From NCBI RefSeq assembly GCF_019331715.1, contig NZ_JAHBBG010000001.1, positions 550,765 through 614,764 of the forward strand: a DNA stretch of 64,000 bases, read 5' to 3'. Below are positions 37,006 to 44,763 of this stretch, piece after piece; within the stretch, counting starts at the first letter, position 1, and the number at the start of each line of letters is the position of its first letter. The DNA comes from Bifidobacterium simiiventris. Lineage in GTDB: Bacteria > Actinomycetota > Actinomycetes > Actinomycetales > Bifidobacteriaceae. Below the pieces are notes generated by a model, which had not been told where the DNA came from, did no database searches, and worked only from the letters and a program-made list of their open reading frames with translations. The translations under genes were made by a program, and so were the position numbers.

Positions 37006-37303
37006 GATGCGTCTCCTTATTGTTGTCGTCGCAAAGACCGTTCTTTGCGACTTGTTCGAGTGCGTACCTTTTGGTACACCGCCGTACCAACACCCCAAAC
37101 GATACACAGTTGCACCACAGAACGAAAAAGAGCTGCTAAAGACTGATATTCCAACGTTTTTCGATATGTTTTCATCAAAACAAGCATTCCAAAGAATCGC
37201 CAAAAACCACATAAATCCCGACACCGAATGTTGTATCCTGAAAGCAAGGCCAGACACCTTGCGCCGGCCCGCGAACACCTGCGTCATTCGGAAGGCATCG
37301 GTC
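37006..37303. promoter_or_regulatory. Divergent control region between binding-protein gene and AraC regulator
   Basis: It contains a hairpin GCAAAGA-CCGT-TCTTTGC (37031-37048) in the binding-protein leader, a palindrome GTACC-TTTT-GGTAC (37064-37077) with a further GTACC at 37084, and an AT-rich stretch (about 37120-37240). The GTACC repeats are candidate binding sites for the AraC-type regulator or the LacI protein of this locus. Confidence 0.4.
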
Positions 37304-38215
37304 ATGCAACACACGGCACAGCGCAACCGCCACACGGCCCCCACCATCATCCATCCGGTCGAGAAGGGCGTCATCTCCGCGGAATCGACGCTGCTCATCA
37401 CCGTTCCGTCGGGCGAGGCGCAACGAGGGCTGCTCTACCCGCTGCGCGTGGGACGATTCGCCTATGCATCAGGATTCAGGCTCGAACGACAACGGTTCGA
37501 CAGCTTCCTGTTGGGTGTCGTGACGGAGGGGACGCTCCACGCGACGATCTGGGACGATACGGAGACGATACGGCATGACGCGCATCCGGGCGACGTCTTC
37601 CTGTTCGACACATACCGCCATCACGAGGGAAGCACGGACAGTCTCACCAGAACCAGCATGATCCACTTCGACGGCGTTTCGGCCCGCATCTACTACGATC
37701 GCATCACCGCCATTGCGGGCAATGTGTTCCCTCTCGGCAACATCGCGCGCATGGAGAACGCCGTCGACTTGCTGCTGGACGCCTACACACAGGACCGACC
37801 GCAGACGGATCTCATCGGCGCCAGGATACTCACCGGCCTGCTGACCGACCTTGCGCTCCGCTCCACGACCGGCGCGGACGACGACGTGCTGGCGATCCGC
37901 GAGACCATCGGATTCATCGACACGCACTTCGCCGATCCCATCACCCTCGCCACGCTGACCCGGCGCGCGATGATGAGCGAACGCCAGTATCTGCGCAAAT
38001 TCAAGACGCTGACCGGAGTCACGCCACACGAATACCTCATCACGCGCCGGATGGACGAGGCGAAACGTCTGCTGTCGTCAACGGCCATGCCGATTCGTGA
38101 CGTGGCCCACGCCGTGGGGTATCCCAATCCCAACGCGTTCGCCACGGCGTTCAAGCACCGGACGGGCATGCCCCCGGCCGTTTTCCGTACGGCCGTTCCG
38201 CGCAGGAACCTCTGA
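37304..38215 (+). CDS. AraC-family transcriptional regulator
   Basis: The 303-residue protein has an N-terminal cupin-like sensor domain (residues about 40-150, with HPGDVFLFDTYRHHEG) and a C-terminal AraC/XylS DNA-binding domain (about 200-300; MMSERQYLRKFKTLTGVTPHEYLITRRM, then DVAHAVGYPNPNAFATAFKHRTGMPP). It is divergent from the GH42 transport operon and probably activates it. The ATG at 37304 has GAAGG upstream; the frame is open further but overlaps the neighbouring gene. Confidence 0.85.
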   Translation: MQHTAQRNRHTAPTIIHPVEKGVISAESTLLITVPSGEAQRGLLYPLRVGRFAYASGFRLERQRFDSFLLGVVTEGTLHATIWDDTETIRHDAHPGDVFLFDTYRHHEGSTDSLTRTSMIHFDGVSARIYYDRITAIAGNVFPLGNIARMENAVDLLLDAYTQDRPQTDLIGARILTGLLTDLALRSTTGADDDVLAIRETIGFIDTHFADPITLATLTRRAMMSERQYLRKFKTLTGVTPHEYLITRRMDEAKRLLSSTAMPIRDVAHAVGYPNPNAFATAFKHRTGMPPAVFRTAVPRRNL

Positions 38216-38420
38216 GCGGGGCTGATCGATGAAAACGTCTTGGAATCGCCCCGCCCAAGCGCCCCTCCGCGGGGCTGACTGGTGAAGACGTCTTGGAATC
38301 GCCCCATATAGACGCCCTTGCGCGAGGCAAACCGGTGAAGACGTCTTGGATCGACCCCGTTGAGAGCCCCGGAGCGGGGCAATCTGATGACAGCACCATG
38401 GATTCGCCCCGCTCGAAGAG
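38216..38420. repeat. Four tandem imperfect repeats of about 53 bp
   Basis: Units start with GCGGGGC or GCGAGGC at 38216, 38269, 38322 and 38374. Each carries (G)AAGACGTCTTGGAATCGCCCC or a decayed version and can fold with GGGGC paired to GCCCC. The fourth unit has lost the AAGACGTCTT palindrome. They fill the space between the convergent AraC and ABC-transporter genes. Confidence 0.75.
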
Positions 38421-41400
38421 TCAGAAGCGTATGACGGTATCGGCGATGCGCATGGCGGATTCGCGGTGAGAGACGAGCACGATCGCGGCGTCGCGTTCGG
38501 AGGCAAGCGCGTTGATCGACTGGAGAATCACGGCCTCGTTGAGCGCGTCAAGACGGCTGGTCGGCTCATCGAACAGCACGAGGTCGGCGTCGCGCAGGAA
38601 GATGCGGGCCAGGCCGATGCGCTGGCGTTCGCCTTCCGACAGCCGGTCGCCGAGTTCGCCGACGGGCGTGTCCAGTCCGGCGGGCAGCGAGTCGATCAGG
38701 TCGATGACGGACGCCTTGCGGCAGGCGTCGCGCAGACGATCGTCGATCGACATGGCGACGGCAGCCTTGCCGTTGCTGCTGTCGTCGCCATCGTTGTCAT
38801 CGCGACCGTTGACAACGTCGCGGATGTCGTCGGGCAGGGCGATGAGCAGGTTGTCGCGGATCGTGCCGTCGAACAGCGCGGTCTCCTGACTCATCATGGT
38901 CTGCACGCGGCGGCGGTAGGACGCGTCGATCTGCGGCAGGGGTTCGCCGGAGAAGGTGACGGTGCCGGATTGCGGGTCCCAGTAGCGCATGAGCAGCTTG
39001 AGCAGCGTGGACTTGCCGCGACCGGACGACCCTTGGACGCCGAGGATGCCGGAGCGCGGGACAGTCAGCGAGACGTCGTCAAGCACCAGCTTCCCCTGCT
39101 CCCCCTGATAGGGGGAGCTGTCAGCGGAGCTGACTGAGGGGGTCAAGAGGCTGCCACGCCCGGTCGGATAGGCGAAGGTGACGTGCTCGAGGACCATGCC
39201 ATCGTATGCGAGGGTTGCGGTGCCGGTCTCACTCACGGCCGGCGTTTCGTCCATCAGCGCGAACAGGCGACGCGCGGCCGCGAACGTTTGCGTCAGGTTA
39301 GCAGGCAGGGCGCTCAACGCGAGCGTCGGACCGAACGAACTGGCGAACAGCACGAACGCGATGGTCAGCGCCGGCGCATCCTTCGGGGTGCCGAGACCGA
39401 GCCAGACCGCGAGCGCGGCCGCCGCGACGGTCAACGCCATCACCAACACCATGCCGATACTGGCGAACCCGCCGTTGACGCGGCTCAGTCGCGCATGCTC
39501 CTTCCACAGCGCCTTGGTGCGCGCCACGATGTTCGCGGCGCGTTCCTCGCCGCGGCCGAAGCCGATGATCTCGCGCAGACCGCGCATGTCGTCGAGCACC
39601 ACGTTGTCGAGGTCGGACGCCTGATGGCGGATGACCGGTCCGAGGCTCTGCACGTTCGTGGCGAAGAACTTCGGCACGACCACGCCGATGATCAGGTGTG
39701 AGACGACGAGCAGCAGCGCCATAGCCGGGCTGAGCGCGAGCAGCACGAGCGTGTAGACCACGGTGGTGGCCACGGCGATGACGACCGGCGAGATGGTGTG
39801 CGCGAAGAAGATCTCGAGCAGTTCCACGTCGGTGGTGATCAGGGCGATCAGGTCGCCCTTGCCCTTGCCGGCGAGCTTGGCCGGGGCGAGGCGGCGCAGG
39901 GCGGCGAACGCCTTGGAACGGAACAGGGCGAGCAGTCGGAAGGCGACGTTGTGGTTGGAATACTGTTCGATGTAGCGCATCACGCCGCGCAGTACGGCGC
40001 AGATGACCATCGCGGTGACGGTCGGGACGACGCCCATATCGGGCGCCGGCCATCCGCCGCGCGCGAGCAGGGAGAGCACGGCGACCATGCCGAACACCGG
40101 CAGGAAGGTGGCCGCGAGATGACCGATCGTGCCGGCCACGCTGGCTAGGGTCATGATCGAGGCCAGCGGCCGCGCGATCCGCAACAGTCGCACAATGACG
40201 CCGCTCAGCTTTTCTTGGGAAGGCGCAGCGCCTTCGGCAAACGCCGCTTCTGCATCGGCAGCGCTCTCAACCCTTTGCTCCTCCTTCGAGGGGGAGCTGT
40301 CGGCATGGCTGACTGAGGGGGTACCAACGCCGTCAGCACGAACCTCCTTTATCCCCTCAGTCCGGCTGCGCCGGCCAGCTCCCCCTTCAGGGGGAGCAAT
40401 GTTGGAAGTCATGGCTCCATCGCGCCGGCCGACCTGTTCGATCTGCTGCTGCGCATGATGCAAACGCGCGTATTCACCGTCGATGCCGATCAGGCCGCGG
40501 TGCATGCCGCTCTGCACGACCTCGCCGTGGCTGAACACGACGATCACGTCGGCATGCTCGGCGTTCGCCATGCGGTGAGTGATCATGATGACCGTCTTGC
40601 CAGCCTTCGCAAGATCATGGATCGACTCGAGGATCAGCGATTCGCTATCGACGTCCACGCTGCTGGTCGCCTCGTCGAACACATAGACCGGACTGTCGTG
40701 CAGCAGGGCGCGTGCGATCGCGATGCGCTGGCGCTGGCCGCCGGACAGGTTCGCCGCGTCCGGTTCGATCGTCATGTCCAATCCGTCCTGCTGCTCGCGC
40801 ACGAAGTCGTCGATGCGGGCGCGTCGCAGCGCATCCCACATCGCGCGTTCCACGCTCTCCCCCGCCGGGCCGCGGTACGCCATCGCGAGATTGTCGCGCA
40901 GCGTGCCGGCGAACAGGTGGCTGCGCGCGCCGACCAGCGTAACGGTATCGGTCAGCGATTCGGCCGCGATGTCGCGGATCTCATGCCGGCCGCGCATGTC
41001 GAGCAGCGCGATCGAGCCGGTGTATCCGGTCAGCGTGCCGGCCAGAAGCGCGGCGGCCGTGGACTTGCCGGAGCCGGACACGCCGACGATCGCGGTCACA
41101 TGGCCGGGATTGGCCATGAACGTGATGTCGGCGAGCGCCTGCTCGTCGCGTTCGGCGCTCTGATCGTCGTCGCCGTGGTAGGAGAAGCCGGCGTGATCGA
41201 ACGCGACGACCGGGGCGAACCTGCGATCGTTCGCAAGCGTCACGTCACCGTGCTTGGGTTCGGGCGCGTCGAGCAGACGGAAGATGCGCTTGGTGGAGGT
41301 CATGCCGTTCATCGCGACGTGAAAGTACGAGCCAAGCTGGCGCAGCGGGATGAAGAAGTCGGCCGACAGCAATACGACGAGCAGCACGCCGGCCAGCGAC

Positions 41401-42317
41401 AGCGACGTCTCGCGGCCGCCGGCGAACGAGAATCCCTGCGCGTACTGCCACAGCGCGACGCCGATGCCGGCCGCGGTGCCGCCGTATGCGACCAGGTCCA
41501 TCGACGACAACGATCGCAGCTGGATCTGCAAGACGCGCATGGTCATGACGCGGAAGCGTTCGGCCTGCTCGTCCATCTCGCGGGCGGCGCGTTCGTCGGC
41601 GTCGAAGATCTTCAGCGTTTCGAGGCCCTGCATGTCGTCGAGGAACGTGGCGCCCATGTCGGTGTAGCTGCCCCAGTATTTCTTGAACATGCGGGCAGCG
41701 CTCATGGCCACGAGCCCGACGATGAGCACGATGAGCGGGGCGCATACGAGCAGCGTCGCGGCCGTGGGCATGTTGACGGGCGCGAGCACGGCGAACAGGG
41801 TGATGGGCGCGAGGATCGAGTAGAACAGCTGCGGCAGGAACAGTTCGAAGAAGCTTTGGATCTGTTCGACGCCTTCGCCGGCCGACTGCACGATGTCGGA
41901 GGTCTTGACGCGGGTTGCATACGATGGCCCCAGGCGCAGCATCTTGCGGTACAGCTGCTCGCGCAGACCCAGTTTGACGCGTTCGGCGGCTTCGGTGCCC
42001 AATCCCGCGGCGATGCGGGCCATCGCGTAGCGCACGATTGCGCAGATGATGAATACGGCCGTATACATCGCGATCGATCGCGGCGACAACATCACATCGG
42101 TCAGTCCATACGGGTTCGAGACGCAGGGCGCATCCCATTTCGTCACTCCGCCATAGCAGGACTTCGGACCGAACTGGTGGAGCAGCGAGCCGAGCAGCGA
42201 CACCAGCGCCAGCACGAATCCGATATTGGCCAGCAGCGACACCCACATGCACGCCACTTTGCCGGCCACGAGCTTGCCAAGTCCCGGAGCCATCCGGAAC
42301 AACCGCTTGTCGATCAT
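38421..42317 (-). CDS. Fused double ABC exporter (CydDC-like) with in-frame palindromic repeats
   Basis: This 1298-residue protein joins two ABC half-transporters. Half one: six membrane helices (residues about 10-310), Walker A GVSGSGKST near 411 and LSGGQRQRIAIARALL near 522. A linker of about 70 residues (about 630-700) follows. Half two: six helices (about 715-990), Walker A GSSGRGKST near 1096 and LSEGERQRIGLARIFL near 1226. The fusion and sequence resemble actinobacterial CydDC thiol exporters, but no cytochrome bd genes are near, so the substrate is open. Two repeat copies lie in the linker and one (residues about 1057-1073) lies in the second ATPase domain, between FAYPTGRG and LVLDDVSL. 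The start at 42317 has GGAAGG; the frame is open 31 codons further upstream. Confidence 0.85.
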   Translation of the reverse strand: MIDKRLFRMAPGLGKLVAGKVACMWVSLLANIGFVLALVSLLGSLLHQFGPKSCYGGVTKWDAPCVSNPYGLTDVMLSPRSIAMYTAVFIICAIVRYAMARIAAGLGTEAAERVKLGLREQLYRKMLRLGPSYATRVKTSDIVQSAGEGVEQIQSFFELFLPQLFYSILAPITLFAVLAPVNMPTAATLLVCAPLIVLIVGLVAMSAARMFKKYWGSYTDMGATFLDDMQGLETLKIFDADERAAREMDEQAERFRVMTMRVLQIQLRSLSSMDLVAYGGTAAGIGVALWQYAQGFSFAGGRETSLSLAGVLLVVLLSADFFIPLRQLGSYFHVAMNGMTSTKRIFRLLDAPEPKHGDVTLANDRRFAPVVAFDHAGFSYHGDDDQSAERDEQALADITFMANPGHVTAIVGVSGSGKSTAAALLAGTLTGYTGSIALLDMRGRHEIRDIAAESLTDTVTLVGARSHLFAGTLRDNLAMAYRGPAGESVERAMWDALRRARIDDFVREQQDGLDMTIEPDAANLSGGQRQRIAIARALLHDSPVYVFDEATSSVDVDSESLILESIHDLAKAGKTVIMITHRMANAEHADVIVVFSHGEVVQSGMHRGLIGIDGEYARLHHAQQQIEQVGRRDGAMTSNIAPPEGGAGRRSRTEGIKEVRADGVGTPSVSHADSSPSKEEQRVESAADAEAAFAEGAAPSQEKLSGVIVRLLRIARPLASIMTLASVAGTIGHLAATFLPVFGMVAVLSLLARGGWPAPDMGVVPTVTAMVICAVLRGVMRYIEQYSNHNVAFRLLALFRSKAFAALRRLAPAKLAGKGKGDLIALITTDVELLEIFFAHTISPVVIAVATTVVYTLVLLALSPAMALLLVVSHLIIGVVVPKFFATNVQSLGPVIRHQASDLDNVVLDDMRGLREIIGFGRGEERAANIVARTKALWKEHARLSRVNGGFASIGMVLVMALTVAAAALAVWLGLGTPKDAPALTIAFVLFASSFGPTLALSALPANLTQTFAAARRLFALMDETPAVSETGTATLAYDGMVLEHVTFAYPTGRGSLLTPSVSSADSSPYQGEQGKLVLDDVSLTVPRSGILGVQGSSGRGKSTLLKLLMRYWDPQSGTVTFSGEPLPQIDASYRRRVQTMMSQETALFDGTIRDNLLIALPDDIRDVVNGRDDNDGDDSSNGKAAVAMSIDDRLRDACRKASVIDLIDSLPAGLDTPVGELGDRLSEGERQRIGLARIFLRDADLVLFDEPTSRLDALNEAVILQSINALASERDAAIVLVSHRESAMRIADTVIRF
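39098..39146. repeat. Palindromic repeat copy inside the ABC-transporter reading frame (second ATPase domain)
   Basis: The plus-strand sequence GCTCCCCCTGATAGGGGG followed by AGCTGTCAGCGGAGCTGACT and GAGGGGGTCAA is a full repeat of the family found between genes at 61981. On the minus strand it is read without a stop as LTPSVSSADSSPYQGEQ. Confidence 0.85.
40277..40325. repeat. Palindromic repeat copy in the ABC-transporter linker (same orientation)
   Basis: GCTCCTCCTTCGAGGGGGAG followed by CTGTCGGCATGGCTGACTGAGGGGGTACCA belongs to the same family and is read on the minus strand as GTPSVSHADSSPSKEEQ, the same frame as the copy at 39098. Confidence 0.8.
40349..40398. repeat. Palindromic repeat copy in the ABC-transporter linker (inverted)
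   Basis: The copy lies in opposite orientation to its neighbour and is therefore read through its complement, as IAPPEGGAGRRSRTEGI. It also contains no stop codon in the frame used. Confidence 0.75.
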
Positions 42318-42498
42318 CTCCCGCCTTCCGCACAACCGCACGCCGTACCGTACCCATCGCACGGTACGCGTCATCGCAAAATCAAGTCCGTGGTCAACCC
42401 TAACAACCACCGCCCGTTTTCACCAGAGGCAATTTCGCGGCGTATCTCACACCAGTCGCGCGAAACGGCTTCCATCCGGCAACCGCGTATATACGAAA

Positions 42499-42544
42499 CC
42501 GCCGTTTGCAATCGTATGCGCAAGCACACGTTCGCAAACGGCGG
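42499..42544 (-). terminator. Stem-loop downstream of the MFS transporter gene
   Basis: CCGCCGTTTGC and GCAAACGGCGG form a perfect 11-bp stem around a 24-nt loop in the gap between the MFS stop and the ABC-transporter start, followed on the minus strand by TTTC. Confidence 0.45.
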
Positions 42545-42635
42545 CAATCAGTCAGACACCGCGGTTGACCGGCGCGACGGTTGACCAGCAGCAGTCAGCA
42601 GGCCAACCGGCGATCAGCCAACCCAAACCGTCATC

Positions 42636-44219
42636 TCAGCGCTGCTTCTGCGCGGCGACGAGCGCTTCGGCGGCGGCCTTCGTGGCGATCGCGCGTTCCT
42701 TGGCGCGGCGGGCGCGGGCCAGCTCGGCTTCGGCGGCCTTGATGTCGGATTCGGCCTGGCGCAGGTCGGCAGTGGCGCGCACCACCTCAAGCTGCGCGTT
42801 GGACTGCTCGGACTTCGGCTTCCACAGTTCGGCGATCTCCTCGAGCGTCTTGTCCTTGGTCTCGGGCACGAATGTGACCACGCCGAGGAAGCAGATCAGG
42901 TTGGTGCCGGCGAATACGAGGAACGTGCCCATGCCGCCGATCGAGCTGATCATGACCGGCGTGAACTGGCCGATCGCCCAGTTCGTGGCCCACAGGAACA
43001 CGGTGCAGATGCCGGTGGCGCGGCCGCGCAGGTAGGTCGGGAACAGCTCCGGGATCATGATCCACGGGATCGGGCCCATCGAGAACGCGAACGCGGAGGT
43101 GAAGCACATCACGAAGATGAGCATGAGCAACTGATAGTTGTTGGCGTACGCGAAGCTGATGCCGAGCGCGAACACGACCATGAGTCCGGAGCCGACGGCC
43201 ATGAGCTTCTTGCGGCCGGCGGTGTCGATCAGGTACATGCCGACGACGGTGAACACCAGCTCGATGCCGCCCACGCAGGAGGATGCGAGGAATTCGGTGT
43301 TGCCGCCGAAGCCCATGTCCTTGAACATGACCGGGCCGTAGTAGCTGATGGCGTTCATGCCGATGGCCTGGTTGAAGATGGCGAGGAAGATGCCGATGAG
43401 CAACGCCTTACGCAGACCCGGCTTGAACAGGTCGGAGAACTGGGCGTTGGCCTTCTTCTCCTCGGCGATCTGGTTCTGGATCTCCTCGACGTCGCGGCGC
43501 GCCTTCTCGGTGCCGTTGATGCGCTCGAGCACCTTGAAGCCCTCTTCGACCTTGCCGGCCTGCACGAGGAATCGTGGGGACTCGGGGCTGAACCACAGCG
43601 CGGCGAAGAAGATCGCGGCCGGAATCGCGCCGATGCCGAGCATCCAGCGCCAGCCGATGTTCACGCCCCAGTCGTGCGAGCCGGAGGATGCGATGAAGTA
43701 GTTGATGACGTTGGTCAGGAAGATGCCGGAGATGGTCAGCAGCTGGTATGCGCTGGTGAGCGCGCCGCGGATGTTGGTCGGCGCGGATTCGGTGATGTAG
43801 GTGACGGCGAGCGCGGCGGCCAGGCCGATGCCGACGCCGCCGATGACGCGGGCGAGGATCAGCGTGGCCGGGCTGAACGTGAACGCCGACCACAGCGCGG
43901 CGACGAAGAAGAACGCTGCGCCGAACATGAGCAGCTTGCGGCGGCCGTAACGGTCGGACAGGAAGCCGGAGAAGCCGGCGCCGATCACGCCGCCGATCAT
44001 GATCGACGAGATGACCATGCCCTGCAGCGCGGGGCTCAGGGAGTACTTGGTCTGCAAAAAGTCGATCGCGCCGGAGATGGAGACGGTGTCGTAGCCGTAC
44101 AGCAGACCGGCGAGGCCTGCGCTCAGCGCTAGGCCGACGATGTAGCGGCCGGAGCCGCGTTGGTTGCGTTCGTCGCCGCCGAGTTCGACGGCGGAGGCGT
44201 CACTTGTGGAATTGCTCAT
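42636..44219 (-). CDS. MFS sugar transporter (sugar porter family) with C-terminal coiled coil
   Basis: The 527-residue protein is a 12-helix proton-linked sugar uptake carrier. Sugar-porter motifs are GYDTVSISGA near residue 42, SDRYGRRK near 90, PESPRF near 225, NQAIGMNAISYYGP near 287, and PETKDKTLEEI near 455. Unusually, the last 65 residues form a charged Ala/Glu/Arg-rich helix with heptad-like spacing, absent from most family members. The start has GAGG upstream. A LacI-type operator and promoter precede it, but no lacI gene is adjacent. Substrate unknown. Confidence 0.88.
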   Translation of the reverse strand: MSNSTSDASAVELGGDERNQRGSGRYIVGLALSAGLAGLLYGYDTVSISGAIDFLQTKYSLSPALQGMVISSIMIGGVIGAGFSGFLSDRYGRRKLLMFGAAFFFVAALWSAFTFSPATLILARVIGGVGIGLAAALAVTYITESAPTNIRGALTSAYQLLTISGIFLTNVINYFIASSGSHDWGVNIGWRWMLGIGAIPAAIFFAALWFSPESPRFLVQAGKVEEGFKVLERINGTEKARRDVEEIQNQIAEEKKANAQFSDLFKPGLRKALLIGIFLAIFNQAIGMNAISYYGPVMFKDMGFGGNTEFLASSCVGGIELVFTVVGMYLIDTAGRKKLMAVGSGLMVVFALGISFAYANNYQLLMLIFVMCFTSAFAFSMGPIPWIMIPELFPTYLRGRATGICTVFLWATNWAIGQFTPVMISSIGGMGTFLVFAGTNLICFLGVVTFVPETKDKTLEEIAELWKPKSEQSNAQLEVVRATADLRQAESDIKAAEAELARARRAKERAIATKAAAEALVAAQKQR

Positions 44220-44308
44220 GGCAAATACCTCAATTGCTGATATGCGCCCGCGTTATCGCCGCGGGCATCTCTCTTCCGTGTGATTGTTCGAGCTACGTCG
44301 TCATTGCC

Positions 44309-44337
44309 TTACAACGATGTTTTGTTAGCGCTCACAA
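44309..44337 (-). promoter_or_regulatory. Promoter of the MFS transporter gene
   Basis: On the minus strand TTGTGA (44332-44337) and TTGTAA (44309-44314) are 17 bp apart; the -35 box overlaps the operator at 44323-44336. Confidence 0.4.
44323..44336. promoter_or_regulatory. LacI-type operator TGTTAGCGCTCACA
   Basis: A near-perfect palindrome centred on AGCGCT with TGT/ACA ends matches the general LacI-family operator design. It would let a distant LacI protein or a global LacI-type regulator repress the MFS gene. Confidence 0.6.
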
Positions 44338-44763
44338 TCATGCCAGATCGCAATAGTAATACGTTTTGCGAACAATACAAATCACGCGTGTCACAAATAA
44401 CGACGCAACCGCACACACCGTCACACATGGGAACAGGCCGCCGCACGCCCCGCAATCACCGCCGAGGTCGCCGACGGCCGGCGAAACGATCACCGCCGTC
44501 CACATCGCCCACTCGGCAGCACCGGCCAATCCGGCCGTCCGACCAACCCAGCCATATCCCGTCACACCCGCCCGCACACCCGGTTTTGTATCCGCACACA
44601 AACCGCGCCGGGCAAATTCGTGGCGTCGCACAACGCGTCGCAACCTACGCAGTCGTAAGTTGTATGACGGAACAGAGGAAAACGTCAAAAAAACTACGTA
44701 TTCGCCGGCGACCACCGGCAATCAGCAGCGATCAGAACATCGCAGAAACGGACATCATCGATC

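Larger units (their letters stand above)
44220..44763. other. Intergenic region between MFS transporter and acyl-CoA ligase genes
   Basis: The MFS-proximal part carries the promoter and operator at 44309-44337. The rest, about 44340-44763, is rich in CGCCG/ACCGGC stretches without an identifiable gene; short open frames on the plus strand have poor codon character. The plus-strand promoter of the ligase gene was not recognised. Confidence 0.4.

Noticed and set aside
40455..42584. 709-codon plus-strand frame opposite the ABC transporter
   Set aside because: Shadow of the minus-strand gene, which has complete ABC motifs.
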